DNA of 64,000 bases from CAWFSE01 sp963697565 (GCA_963697565.1 CAVOOM010000009.1:1-64000); one strand, 5' to 3'; positions 39,928 to 50,318 are shown, counted from the stretch's first letter. Numbers and translations: made by a program. Notes: a model not told the origin generated them from the letters alone.

Positions 39928-39973
39928 GCCGCGGGCCGAGCGGATCAAGCCGCGTGGGTCGGAACCGAGCCGA

Positions 39974-39989
39974 TGTGAGGGGCGTCACA
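39974..39989. promoter_or_regulatory. Perfect CRP/GlxR-type site
   Basis: TGTGA-GGGGCG-TCACA matches the CRP-family palindrome exactly in both half-sites. It is 42 bases before the start at 40031. Confidence 0.6.
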
Positions 39990-40030
39990 CGGGTGAGCCG
40001 GTCCCAGGCTGGCCGCCCCAGGAGGCTGTG

Positions 40031-41672
40031 ATGAGCGATCCGCTGACGGCAACGCCCGAGCCCCTCCCCGAGTCTGGGCCGGCCGAAGGGCCGGCGCCCC
40101 GCGGCTCGCGGGGTTGGCTCATCCCGGCCCTCGCGGCCGGCGCCGTGGTGGCGGTGGTCGCCGCGGTGGCCGCCTCCGGCCTGGGCTCGGGCGCTGGGGG
40201 ACTGCGCCCGCTCGCCCTTGGCGGCGCGGCCGCCGACGGCTCCGCGCTGTCGGCCTCGGCCGAGCTGCGCGCGGCCGCCTCGTACGAGCTGGACGCCCCC
40301 CTGCCCGAGGGGCCGAGCGAAGAGGCGGTGCGCCGCTTCGCCCGGGCCGCCGCCGAGCCCGCCGCCGTCGCCCGGCTGGCCGCCGCCCTTGAGATCGGCG
40401 CGGCCCCCACGCGCGGCTCGGGTCAGTGGGAGGCCACCGGACCCGGCGGCGCCCTGGTGGTGCTCGACGAGCCGGGCCAGCCCTGGTCGTACCAGCGGGA
40501 CGGCCTCCTCGACAGCCGTGGCGGGTGCCCGGACACCCCGGTGACCTCCGACCCCACCGTGGGCCCGGACGCCTCCAGCGCGCTCTGCATCGGCCCGCCG
40601 GTGTCGGCGCCGCCGATGTCCGGCTCGGGGTCAGCCGGCTCTGGGTCGGCCAGCGCGGGCTCCGCGGGCGCCGTCGCGACGGCCACGCCGGCTCCGGCCC
40701 CGGAGCCGGTCCCCGGGACGGATCCGGGCTGGCAGCCGTACCCCGAACCCGTCCCCCTGCCCGAGCCCTCGCCCGGGCCGTCCGCCGACAGCGCTCGCGC
40801 CACGGCGGCACCCGTCTTCGCGGCCGTCGGCCTCGACGCCACGGCCGCCCGCGTCGAGCCGGGCGCTCCGACGACGTGGGTCAGCGTCGACCCGGTGGTT
40901 GACGGCCTGCCCACGTCCGGGTGGGCGACCTCGGTGACGGTGGACGCGGAGGGCATCGGCTACGCCGACGGGCATCTGGGAACCCCTGAGCGCTCCGACC
41001 CGTACCCGCTGATCAGCGCGGCCGACGCGTACGACCAACTGGCCGACCAGCCGCAGCCGGCGATCGGCGCCTGCCCGCAGCCCGACCCCGCGCTGGGGGC
41101 CCCGATCGACCCGGCGGTGTCGATGCCCTCGTGCGGCAGCGTCGAGCCGCTGGTGATCACCAGCGTGCGCCTCGGCCTGTCTCCGTACCCCGAAGGCGAC
41201 GACCTCGTGCTGGCGCCCACCTGGCTGTTCGGCACCGCCGACGGCTGGGGCCCGCAGGTGCTCGCGATCGCGCCGGAGTGGGTGACCGAGCCGTCCGCCC
41301 CGCCGCTCCCCGAGCCGGCTCCCGTTCCGCCGCCCGAGCCTGCCCCGACCGCCGAGCCGCCCGCACCCGGGCCCGTCGATCCGCCACCGGCCGACCAGCC
41401 CGCCATCCAGGTCAAGCCGCTGGGCGGCGACGGGCGGGTCATCGTCGCGTACTTCGGGGGGTCGGGCAGCTGCCCGCCGGACGTCCGGGTCGCCGAGGAA
41501 TCCGCCGAGCGCGTCGTGCTTGGAGCTCGTCGACACCGTGCCGCCCGACACGGCCTGCACCGCGGACTTCCGGATGTACGAGCGCGAGGTGCGCCTCGCC
41601 GAGCCGCTGGGCGACCGCCAGGTCATCGACGCGGCCACCGGACTCGTGGCCTGGCCGGTCTCGGCGCCGTAG
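40031..41672 (+). CDS. Membrane-anchored, Pro-rich exported protein of unknown function (one frame break)
   Basis: A cytoplasmic leader of ~28 residues precedes one membrane helix (LIPALAAGAVVAVVAAVAAS). The large exported part is rich in Pro, Ala, Gly and Ser, with two low-complexity linkers (GSGSAGSGSASAGSAG; PEPAPVPPPEPAPTAEPP). Cysteines CPDTP and CIGPP, CPQPD and SCGS suggest disulfides. An extra G near 41521 hides the C-terminal ~50 residues; the corrected stop is TAG at 41670. The layout resembles actinobacterial proteins with a cytoplasmic anti-sigma-like tail, but no such domain is evident. Confidence 0.65.
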
Positions 41673-41700
41673 CGCGCGCCCCGTCGCAGCAGGTGGCCCG

Positions 41701-42932
41701 TCAGGGGGTGGCGTGGGCCGGCCGGATGCGGCCGGCGACCGGGCCGAGCTCGAGCCGGGCGCCGCCCAGGCCGCGGGCCGTTCCGCGGATCACGACCTCG
41801 TCGCCGTCCTCGAGGAACGCCAGCGACCGGCCGCTGGGCAGCGCCACCGGCTCGCGGCCACCCCAGGACAGCTCGAGCAGCGACCCGCGCTGGTCGGCCT
41901 GCGGCCCGCTGACGGTGCCGCTGGCGTAGAGGTCGCCGGTGCGCAGCGAGGCGCCGTTGGCGGTCAGGTGGGCCAGCTGCTGGCCCGGGGTCCAGTACAT
42001 CGACGCGTACGGGGGTCGGGACACCACCTCGCCCCCCACCGACAGCTCCAGCGCGAGGTCGAGCGACCACGGGTCGCCGTCGATGAGGTACGCCAGCACG
42101 GCCGGCTCCTGGGCGGGGGCGCCACGCGCGCCTCGGCCAGCGCGGCCAGCGGCGTCACCCAGGCCGACACCGAGGTCGCGAACGACTTGCCGAGGAACGG
42201 CCCGAGCGGGACGTACTCCCACGCCTGGATGTCGCGGGCGGACCAGTCGTTGACCAGCACCGCGCCGAACACGTGGTCGGCGAAGGCGCTTGCGCTGACC
42301 GATTCGCCCAGCGCGCTCGGCACGCCCACCACGTAGCCGACCTCGACCTCGACGTCGAGCCGGCGGGTGGGGCCGAAGTCGGGGAGCTCGGCGGCGGGCG
42401 GCTTGCGCTGGCCGTGCGGGCGGACGACGGGGGTGCCGCTCACGACCACGGTGCCGGAGCGGCCGTGGTAGCCGATGGGCAGGTGCCGCCAGTTCGGCGG
42501 GAGCGCGGGGGAGTCGGGGCGGAAGATCCGCCCGACGTTCTCGGCGTGGTGCTGCGAGGAGTAGAAGTCCACGTAGTCGGCGACGTCCCAGGCGAGGTGC
42601 TCGACGCAGCCGGCGAGGGGCGCCAGCGCCGGGCCGAGCCGAGCGCGTGCGGCCGGGTCGGTGAGCAGGTCGGTGAGCCGGGCGCGCAGCGCGGCCCAGG
42701 CCTCGGGGCCGAGCGCCAGCAGCGGGTTGAGCGTCGCCGCCTCGAGCACCGTCCGCGGGGCCACGTCGAGCAGCCCGGTCTCGGCAGCGGGGCCGAGCAG
42801 CAGGGCGCTGTCGCCGATCGCGACCGCGAGCCCGCGCGCGCCTCCGGGTGCGGTGGACACGCAGCCGTACGGCAGGTGCTCGACCGGACGGCCCGAGCCG
42901 TCGGCGCCGGGGACCCAGCTCGTCAGCGGCAC
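41701..42932 (-). CDS. fahA: Fumarylacetoacetase (one frame break)
   Basis: The enzyme splits fumarylacetoacetate into fumarate and acetoacetate, the last step of homogentisate breakdown. ~410 residues. Signatures: YSSQHHAENVGRIFRP, IGYHGRSGTVVVSG (residue ~154), the metal-binding VEVEVGYVVG and NDWSARDIQAWEYVPLGPF (~226). A break near 42115 separates EARVAPPP from PAVLAYLIDGDPWSL. The GTG start follows the upstream stop by only 3 bases, so translation is coupled to the unknown gene. Confidence 0.93.
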
Positions 42933-42935
42933 CTG

Positions 42936-43777
42936 TCAGGCCTCCCCGAGCAGGCCGAGCCGCTCGATCTCATCGATCGGCTCGGCTGGCGCGCAGCAGC
43001 CGAACGGACCGCCACAGGGCGCGCGCGCGTCGGGGGTCGCCGGCGGCGAGCGCCTCGGCGATCGGCTCGACCTCACGGAGCGCCAGCAGCGTGGCGACGG
43101 CCCGCTCGTCGGCGCCTTGGGCGGCGGCGTCGACCGCGGCGAGCACGTTGAGCACCCCGTGCTGCTCGAAGCCCTCGTCGGTCGTGGTGCGCAGGGCGTG
43201 ATGCAGCCCGGCGGTCAGCTTGAACGGCAGCCTCCGCCGCGCGCAGCCGACGATGAACGCGGCCAACTCGGCCTCGCTCGGGTGCGCCGCTGCCTCGACC
43301 CCGCCCGTTCGGTACTTCGCCCGCTCGGCGCCGTCCGCGGCGATCACGTCGAGCGCCGCCTCAAAGCCGCGCCGGGGCACCTCGAGGAAGGCCGGCGCGG
43401 TGAAATCGAGGTGGTCGAGGTAGGCCTCGGCCGACAGCGCGGGGTCGAGGTCGGAGGGCAGCGCCACCTCGAGGTGCACCAGCGCTGCCCGGTCGTCGTC
43501 GAGCAGCGCGTCGCGCGCCCCGGGCCAGGCTGGCCAGGCCGTCGTCGGCGATCAGCGCCACGGCGAGGGAGTCCGAGCCCTGCAGCAGGTCGCGCAACTC
43601 GCCGGCCCGGCTGGCGGGGACGAGCAGCGGGCCGAGCAGGTCGGCGCGATCGGAACGCGTCAGCACCCGGAAATCCGCCAGCGCGGCCTCGAGGTCCAGC
43701 GACGCGGGGGGGTACACGCCGGCGTGGTCCACGAGCCCGGTGAACCAGGCCCGAGGGGGCGCGGCTGGCGTTGACAC
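42936..43777 (-). CDS. Unknown enzyme-like protein coupled to fahA (frame-broken)
   Basis: About 280 residues starting GTG: MSTPAAPPRAWFTGLVDHAG, VYPPASLDLEAAL, then after a break near 43525 HLEVALPSDLDP, HLDFTAPAFLEVPRRG, AKYRTGGVEAAAHPSEAELA and LPFKLTAGLHHALRTT. The pattern of strands followed by helices with a KYRTGG loop and a late PFKxTAGLHHA motif suggests a TIM-barrel-like fold, by inference only. A second break near 42985 hides the tail, which should end LGLLGEA at 42936. It starts opposite hmgA and runs into fahA, so a part in homogentisate catabolism is likely. Confidence 0.65.
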
Positions 43778-43804
43778 GCGTGCGACGCTAGCCGATCGTG
43801 GGGA

Positions 43805-43823
43805 GGCACGGACGTCCTGTGCC
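43805..43823. promoter_or_regulatory. Inverted repeat between hmgA and the fahA operon
   Basis: GGCAC-N9-GTGCC with an inner palindrome GGACGTCC lies in the 70-bp gap between the divergent start codons. It could bind a shared regulator. Confidence 0.4.
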
Positions 43824-43847
43824 GATGATGCGGACGCTGGAGTACCG

Positions 43848-45068
43848 ATGGCCTTCTACCGCGCGGTGGGCGAGCTGCCTCGCAAGCGGCACACCCAGTT
43901 CCACCGGCCCGAGGGCGGGCTGTACGCCGAGGAGCTGATGGGCGCCGAGGGCTTCTCCAGCGACGCCTCGCTGCTCTACCACCACAACCTGCCGACCGCG
44001 ATCACCGCGGCGGTGGCGGTCGACGAGCCCGCCCAGCCCACGACTCCCAACCGGCCACTGCTGCCGCGGCACTTCCGCACCCATGAGCTCGGCGTCGGCG
44101 GCGACCCGGTCACCGCTCGGCGGCTGCTCGTGGCCAACGCCGACGTGCGGGTCTCGTCGGTGGCGGCAGACGCCCCCAGCGGGCTCTACCGCAACGCGAT
44201 CGGCGACGAGCTCATCTACATCGAGAGCGGGTCGGCGCGGCTGGAGACGGTCTTCGGCGCCCTCCAGGTGGGCAACGGCGACTACGTCGTCATCCCCACG
44301 TCGACCACCCACCGCTGGCTGCCGCAGGGCCCGGAACCCTTGCGGCTGCTGGTGATCGAGGCCTCCGGCCATGTCGTCCCGCCCCGGCGCTACCTGTCGT
44401 CGCACGGGCAGTTCCTCGAGCACAGCCCGTTCTGCGAGCGCGACCTGCGGGGGCCGGCTGAGCCGCTGCTGGTCGAGGGCGCCGACGTCGAGGTGCTCGT
44501 GCGGCACCGCTCGGGGCTGACGCGCTACACGTACGCGACGCACCCGTTCGACGTGGTCGGCTGGGACGGCTGCCTCTACCCGTACGCCTTCTCGATCTAC
44601 GACTTCGAGCCGATCACCGGCCGGGTGCACCAGCCGCCGCCGGTGCACCAGACCTTCGAGGGGCCGAACTTCGTGATCTGCTCGTTCGTGCCGCGGCTGT
44701 TCGACTACCACCCGCAGGGCATCCCCGCGCCGTACAACCACGCCAACGTGGACTCCGACGAGGTGCTCTTCTACGTGGGCGGCGACTTCATGAGCCGCAA
44801 GGGCGCCGGCATCGTGCAGGGCTCGATGAGCCTGCACCCCAGCGGGTTCACCCACGGCCCCCAGCCGGGCAGCGTCGAGGCGAGCATCGGCAAGGCCGCC
44901 ACCGACGAGCTGGCCGTCATGGTCGACACGTTCCGCCCGCTGGACCTCGGCCCGGCCGCCACCGCCTGCGAGGACGCGGCCTACCCCTGGTCGTGGTCCA
45001 AGGTCCACGGCGGCTCGCCCGCGGGTGGCACCCGTCCGGAGCAAGGCCCCGGCCCGACCTCGGGTTAG
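43848..45068 (+). CDS. hmgA: Homogentisate 1,2-dioxygenase
   Basis: This Fe(II) ring-cleaving enzyme converts homogentisate to maleylacetoacetate. The ~406-residue protein starts MAFYRAVGELPRKRHTQF, which includes the family's N-terminal motif. The cupin core shows GDELIYIESGSARLET. The iron site lies in FDYHPQGIPAPYNHANVD, followed by DEVLFYVGGDFMSRKG and HPSGFTHGPQPG. Intact. It is divergent from the fahA operon. Confidence 0.96.
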   Translation: MAFYRAVGELPRKRHTQFHRPEGGLYAEELMGAEGFSSDASLLYHHNLPTAITAAVAVDEPAQPTTPNRPLLPRHFRTHELGVGGDPVTARRLLVANADVRVSSVAADAPSGLYRNAIGDELIYIESGSARLETVFGALQVGNGDYVVIPTSTTHRWLPQGPEPLRLLVIEASGHVVPPRRYLSSHGQFLEHSPFCERDLRGPAEPLLVEGADVEVLVRHRSGLTRYTYATHPFDVVGWDGCLYPYAFSIYDFEPITGRVHQPPPVHQTFEGPNFVICSFVPRLFDYHPQGIPAPYNHANVDSDEVLFYVGGDFMSRKGAGIVQGSMSLHPSGFTHGPQPGSVEASIGKAATDELAVMVDTFRPLDLGPAATACEDAAYPWSWSKVHGGSPAGGTRPEQGPGPTSG

Positions 45069-45077
45069 CCTCTTGGT

Positions 45078-46853
45078 GTGAAGCGCAGAACGAGGTTCGC
45101 GGCTGTCGTGTCGGCGCTCGCCGCGCTCTGCGCGACCGCTGTGGTCGCCACGCCCCAGGCGGAGGCCGGACCGCGGCGGATCGTCAGCGGCTGGATCCCC
45201 TACTGGACCACGGCCGCGTCTGTGCAGAGCCTGCAGGCGAATGCCGACCTCTTCTCGGACGTCTCGCCGTTCTGGCACTCGTCGACCAGCGAGACCGCCG
45301 TCACCGATCAGGAGACGGCGGCCGACCGCAGCACCGTGATCGCGGCGGCGCGGGCTGCCGGGATCCCTGTGGTTCCGGCCGTCACCGACGGCACCGGGGC
45401 GGGGTACATGGCCGCCGTCATGGCCGATCCGGGGCGCCGAGCCAGTCCTGGTCGGCACGCTGGTGAACCTCGTCATGGGCCGCGGATACGACGGGCATCG
45501 ATCTGGACTACGAGGGTTTCGCCTTCCGCGATGGCAAGGCGTCATGGGCGGCGACGCGGCCGAACTGGGTGCAGTTCGTGGCTCAGCTCGGGGCCGAGCT
45601 CCGGGCCCGCGGCAAGCTGCTCTTCGCGACGATCCCCCCGACCTACGACAGCAACCAGGCGGCCGGATCCGGCTACTGGGTGTACGACTACGCCGGGATC
45701 GCGCCCCACGTGAACCGCGTGCGGATCATGGCCTACGACTACAGCGTCAGCGCCGCGGGTCCGATCGCGCCCTATGACTGGGTCAAGCGCATCGCGGCCT
45801 ACGCCGTCACCCAGGTCCCCTCGGGCAAGGTTGTCCTCGGCGTCCCGACCTACGGGCGCGACTGGGTGACGGCCACGGCCGGCGCCTGCCCTGCGTCGGC
45901 GGACCTTGCGCGGCGGTCGTACACAGCCACCCAGGCCTGGCAGGCTGCCGCTGCCCGCGGTGCCCCGGTGGCCTGGGACCCCGCTGTGCGCGAGCGGACC
46001 TTCACCTACGCGGAGTCGTTCGCCGACGGCGCCACGGCCTGCACCGTCACCCGCCGCGCGTACTTCTCCGACGCTCAGGCGGTGATCGAGCGGGCCCGCC
46101 TGGTCGACACGTACCTGCTCGGCGGGGTGGTCTTCTGGACCGTCGGCGGCGAGGACGCGGGTCAGTGGAACCTGCTGCGCATTCTCGCGGCGGACCCCTG
46201 GGACCCGCGGGTGGCCCCCCCGAGCAGGTCCAGGCGTTTGTGGCGCAGGTGTATCGGGATGTGTTGGGCCGGGAGGCGGATCCGGGCGGGTTGCAGGGAT
46301 GGGTGGCGGCGTTGCGGGCGGGGCAGGTGTCGCGGTCGGGCCTGGTGCGGGCGTTTGAGTACTCGCCGGAGGGGATGGCGCGGCGGGCGTCGGCGCTGTA
46401 CTCGGAGATCTTGGGTCGGGGGCCGGATCCGGGTGGCCTGGCGGGCTGGACTGCGGCGTTGTCGTCGGGGTCGGTGCGGGTGATGGATGCGCGGGCGGGG
46501 TTCTGGGCCAGTCCGGAGCGGGTGGCGCGGTCGGGGTCGCTGCAGCAGTGGGTGCGGGACATGTATGCCGGGGTGTTGGGTCGGGAGCCGGATCCGGGTG
46601 GCCTGGCCGGCTGGACGCAGGCGGCCGCGACCGCGGGTCCGGGAGCTGTCGCGGGGGGGATCGTGTGGTCGTTGGAGTCTCGCCAGCGGTTGGTGGCGGC
46701 CGCGTATGTGCAGTTCCTGAAGCGGGGTCCGGATCCGGGTGGGCTGGCGGGGTGGTCGGCCTTCCTGGGTTCGTCGGACCTGCCGCTGATGCGGTGGGCG
46801 GCAGCGACGAGACTACCCGGGCTAAGCCGACGCTCGGGCTGGCACGCGCTTAG
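45078..46853 (+). CDS. Secreted GH18 glycoside hydrolase with DUF4214 repeats (frame-broken)
   Basis: A signal peptide (cut near AEA-GPRR) precedes a GH18/YaaH-type barrel: SGWIPYWTT, the catalytic DGIDLDYEGF once an extra C near 45490 is removed, IMAYDYSVSAAGPIAPYDW, and VVFWTVGGED. After a break near 46215 four DUF4214-like units follow (YRDVLGREADPGGLQGWVAAL and relatives). The DNA repeats ggatccggg every 141-165 bases. Other breaks: near 45437 and 46810. It probably cuts chitin- or peptidoglycan-type glycans outside the cell. The stop TAG overlaps the convergent neighbour's stop. Confidence 0.8.
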
Positions 46854-48586
46854 CGCAGGCTGGCGGCGGGCAGGTCGAACCAGCGCAGCGCCTCGAAGTC
46901 GTCGCTGACCCCGGGCGGGCGCTCGTCGGGCGCGCCCGCGGCCTCGGCGGCCGCGACCCGCGCGTGCAGCAGGTCGTGGGCCTGCTGCGAGGTAGCCGTC
47001 GAGGGCTGCCTCCGGGGCCGCCTCGCGGGTGTGCGGGTACGTGAGCCGCCCGTTGGCGTCGTAGCGGAGCATCGCCAGCCGCAGCGGCGGCTCGATCGGC
47101 CCGGCGTGGTGGCGCCACCGGCCGGTCGCCGGGTCGAACGCGTAGTCGTCGATCAGCGCCCAGCCGTGGTCGGCGACCAGGGCGACCGCCTCGACGATGT
47201 AGCGGAAGACCGCCTCGCTGATGAAGTAGTTGAAGTTGACCCGCACCCAGCCTGGCTTGATGCCCTCGCAGCCGTGGGTGATCTCGCGCTCGAACTCGTG
47301 GCTGCGGGCCAGGTCGATGCCGAGCAGCCGGTGCCCGTACGGGCCGGCGCAGGAGCACCCGCCCCGCGACTGGATGCCGAACAGGTCGTTGAGCAGCGCG
47401 ACCACGAGGTTGTGGTGCAGGAAGCGGCCGCTGGGGGCGCGCAGCACGAACGAGACGATGGACAGCCGCTCGGCCTCGAGGTTGCCGAGCACCTCGATCC
47501 GCGGGTGCTCGGCCCACGCCGCGACGGCCCGGCGCAGGAAGTCCTCCTCGTGCGCCCGGATCACCTCGGCCCCCACGGCTTGCTTGAGCTGGAACACCAG
47601 CCCGGCGCGGATCGCCTCCACGATCGCCGGCGTGCCGCCCTCCTCGCGGTGCACGGGGTCGTCGAGGTAGACGTGCTCGTCGGGGTTCACATAGGCGACG
47701 GTGCCCCCGCCCACCACGTCAGGGACGCGGTTGGCGAAGAGCGCGCGGCGCGCCACCAGCACCCCGGGCGTGCCGGGGCCGCCGATGAACTTGTGCGGGC
47801 TGAGGAAGATCGCGTCCTTGTGCGCCGCGGGGTGCTCTGCGCAGACGCGGGTTCATCTCGATCTCGACGTACGGGGCGGCCGCGGCGAAGTCCCAGAAGG
47901 CGAGGGCCCCGTGCTCGTGCAGCAGCGACGAGATCGCGCACGAGTTGGTGGTGATGCCGGTGACGTTGCTGGCCGCGGAGAACGAGCCGATCTTCAGCGG
48001 CCGGCGCGGCGTGCTCCTCCAGGGCCGCGCGGAGGGCGTCGAGGTCGATGTGCCCGTCGCGGTCCTCGGGGATCACGACCACATCGGCGATCGACTCGCG
48101 CCACGGCAGCTCGTTGCTGTGGTGCTCGAACGGCCCGATGAAGACCACGGGCCGCTCGTCGCGCGGGATCTGCGCGAGGAGGTCGTAGCGGTCATCGAGG
48201 TCGGCGGGGATCCGCAGGTTGAGGACGCCGATCAGCTTGTCGATCGCGCCCGTCGTCCCGGCGCCGGCGAACAGCACCACGGTGTCGTCGTCGGCGCCGA
48301 CCGCGTCGTGGATGATCTGCCGCGCGTCCTCGCGCAGCCGGGTGGTCTGCAGCCCGGTGCCGCTGCTCTCGGTGTGCGTGTTGGCGTAGCGGGGCAGCAC
48401 CTCGTCGCGGATGAAGTCCTCGACGAACGCCAGCGCCCGCCCCGAGGCGGTGTAGTCGGCGTACGTCACCCGGCGCGGGCCGTAGGGGCCGGCCATCACC
48501 TGGTCGTCCCCGATCACCGACTCGCGGATGCGGGCGAGCAGGGGCGAGCGGGGGAGGTCGGGCGATGCGGGCGGGATCCGGCTCAC
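46850..48586 (-). CDS. Class V aminotransferase / cysteine desulfurase-like (frame-broken)
   Basis: This PLP enzyme of ~575 residues shows TYADYTASGRALAFVEDFI, TESSGTGLQTTRLRE, LFAGAGTTGAIDKL, FIGPFEHHSNELPWRE, ITTNSCA and a later GGCSCAGPYGHRLLGID. The substrate is unclear; it is longer than ordinary SufS (~420) and carries an extra C-terminal portion. Breaks lie near 48005, 47850 and 46990; the Lys-bearing segment around 47800 (KFIGGPGTPGVLV) is readable in a third frame. Its TAA shares bases with the GH18 stop. Confidence 0.8.
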
Positions 48587-48618
48587 GCGCTCCAGGGTAG
48601 GCGCACCGGCGTGCCACC

Positions 48619-48918
48619 ATGGGCGCCGTGTCGATCGCGCCGGTGGAGCTGGACGAGCCGGTCGTCGACGACGTCGTGCTGCCGGACACGCCGTGGATCA
48701 CGATCGTCTGGAACGACCCGATCAACCTGATGTCGTACGTCGCCTGGGTCTTCCAGCACCACTTCGGCTACCCCAAGGCCAAGTCCGAGCGGCTCATGCT
48801 CGATGTGCACGAGAAGGGCCGGGCCGTGGTGTCCGCGGGGAGCCGCGAGGAGATGGAGCGCGACGTCGAGTCCATGCACGGGTACGGCCTGTGGGCCACC
48901 CTGCAGAAGGACGACTGA
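48619..48918 (+). CDS. clpS: ATP-dependent Clp protease adaptor ClpS
   Basis: ClpS hands N-degron substrates to the ClpA/ClpC unfoldase. The 99-residue protein has a flexible N-terminus, then PWITIVWNDPINLMSYV with the substrate-pocket residues, VHEKGRAVVSAGSREEME and YGLWATLQKDD. The GTG at 48628 is an alternative start. DUF2017 follows after 4 bases, the usual actinobacterial order. Confidence 0.96.
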   Translation: MGAVSIAPVELDEPVVDDVVLPDTPWITIVWNDPINLMSYVAWVFQHHFGYPKAKSERLMLDVHEKGRAVVSAGSREEMERDVESMHGYGLWATLQKDD

Positions 48919-48922
48919 GGGC

Positions 48923-49477
48923 GTGGCCGGCCGATTCCTGCGCAAGCGGGCGCCCGCGCGCGTCGCGCTCGTGCTGGGCGAGGGAGAGGAGCGCCTGCTG
49001 CGCGACCTGCTCGGGCAGGTCCAGGCGCTCGTCGCCCCCGAGCAGCCCGCTGACACCGACCCGCTGGCCGCCCTCGTCGGGATCGGGACGGCGACGTCCG
49101 CGTCGGACGACCCGGTGCTCGCCCGGCTGTTCCCGGACGCCTACGCCGACGACCCAGAGGCAGCGGGGGACTTCCGCCGCTACACCGAGCCCGGGCTGCG
49201 CGAGCGCAAGCACGCGGCGGCGACCCAGGCGCTCGCGGTGCTGGACCGCCCCCCGGAGGGCCGCCGGCGCGAGCGCGTCCTGTCCGCCGACGAGTCGATG
49301 GCCTGGCTGGGGGCCATCAACGACCTGCGGCTGGCGCTCGGCACCCGGCTCGGGGTCGAGGAGGACTGGGCCGAGCAGCTCGCCGCCCTCGACGACGGCG
49401 ATCCGCGCGCGCTGCTGCTGGCGATCTACGACTGGCTGTCGTGGCTGCAGGAGACCCTGGTGCGCTCCCTGCCCTGA
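48923..49477 (+). CDS. DUF2017 protein
   Basis: This 184-residue soluble protein starts at GTG just after clpS. Features are LVLGEGEERLLRDLLGQVQAL, then LARLFPDAYADDPEAAGDFRRY and a C-terminal IYDWLSWLQETLVRSL. Members of the family are all-helical, actinobacterial, and tied to clpS by position. Function unknown. Confidence 0.9.
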   Translation: MAGRFLRKRAPARVALVLGEGEERLLRDLLGQVQALVAPEQPADTDPLAALVGIGTATSASDDPVLARLFPDAYADDPEAAGDFRRYTEPGLRERKHAAATQALAVLDRPPEGRRRERVLSADESMAWLGAINDLRLALGTRLGVEEDWAEQLAALDDGDPRALLLAIYDWLSWLQETLVRSLP

Positions 49478-49550
49478 CCGGCGAGCCCTCCGGGGCCGGG
49501 TCCAGCGGTCGGCTGCTGCCCCGCCCGGCGCCGCCCCGTACCCTTGCCGG

Positions 49551-50042
49551 GTGCTTGTCCTGCCCCGCGCCCTCGCCGACGCGATGATCGAGCACGCCCG
49601 TCGCGACCACCCGGACGAGGCGTGCGGCATCGTCGCGGGCCCGGCGGGCAGCGACCGGCCCGAGCGTTTCGTGCCGATGGTCAACGCCGCGCGGTCGCCG
49701 ACGTTCTACGAGTTCGACTCGATGGATCTGCTGCGGCTGTACCGCGACCTCGACGCCCGCGACGAGGAGCCGGTGGTCGTCTACCACTCGCACACCGCCA
49801 CCGAGGCGTACCCCTCACGCACCGACATCTCCTACGCCTCCGAGCCGCAGGCGCACTACGTCGTGGTGTCGACGCGCGAGTGCGGCAACGACGAGGGCCC
49901 GGTCGAGCTGCGCTCGTATCGCATCGTGGACGGTGTGGTCCGCGAGGAAGAAATCAGCCTGGTCGAGGCGTTGCCCCCCGTGGGCGCCGATGGCGCGCCC
50001 GCCCAACCGAGCCCCCACCACCCCGAGGAGCAGCTGCGATGA
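49551..50042 (+). CDS. mec: Mec+-like JAMM metallopeptidase acting on CysO
   Basis: This 163-residue Mov34/MPN peptidase has DEACGIVAG with the catalytic Glu and VVYHSHTATEAYPSRTD, which gives H-S-H-x7-S-x2-D exactly. In mycobacteria Mec+ frees cysteine from the CysO-cysteine adduct. The ATGA overlap with the cysO gene and cysM behind it make the same role very likely here. Start GTG at 49551. Confidence 0.93.
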   Translation: MLVLPRALADAMIEHARRDHPDEACGIVAGPAGSDRPERFVPMVNAARSPTFYEFDSMDLLRLYRDLDARDEEPVVVYHSHTATEAYPSRTDISYASEPQAHYVVVSTRECGNDEGPVELRSYRIVDGVVREEEISLVEALPPVGADGAPAQPSPHHPEEQLR

Positions 50043-50311
50043 CCGTCGAGGTCCGGATCCCGACGATCCTGCGCCCGTACACCCAGGGCGAGAAGACCGT
50101 CACCGGCGCCGGCGACTCGCTGGGCGCCTTGCTGGAGGACCTCGACAGCCGGCACGCCGGGCTGCGGGAGCGGCTCGTCGAGGACGACCAGCTGCGCCGC
50201 TTCGTCAACGTCTACCTCAACGACGAGGACGTGCGCTTCCTCGACGGCCTCGCGACCGCGGTCGCCGACGGCGACGCCGTGACGATCCTGCCGGCCGTCG
50301 CCGGAGGCTGA
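50039..50311 (+). CDS. cysO: Sulfur-carrier protein CysO (MoaD/ThiS family)
   Basis: This 90-residue ubiquitin-like protein ends in the required Gly-Gly (PAVAGG), which is thiocarboxylated to carry sulfur. VEVRIPTILRPYTQGEKTV and NVYLNDEDVRFLDGL fit the CysO subgroup. It overlaps the mec stop and is followed by cysM after 7 bases, so the three form one operon for cysteine synthesis from O-phosphoserine. Confidence 0.94.
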   Translation: MTVEVRIPTILRPYTQGEKTVTGAGDSLGALLEDLDSRHAGLRERLVEDDQLRRFVNVYLNDEDVRFLDGLATAVADGDAVTILPAVAGG

Positions 50312-50318
50312 CCCGCCC

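Noticed and set aside
36763..39948. A 1061-codon open frame on the minus strand across hpd and the MFS gene
   Set aside because: Only the downstream part (36763-37290) encodes a recognisable AsnC protein. The rest is antisense to two clear genes and has the His/Gly/Arg-rich composition of GC-driven shadow frames.
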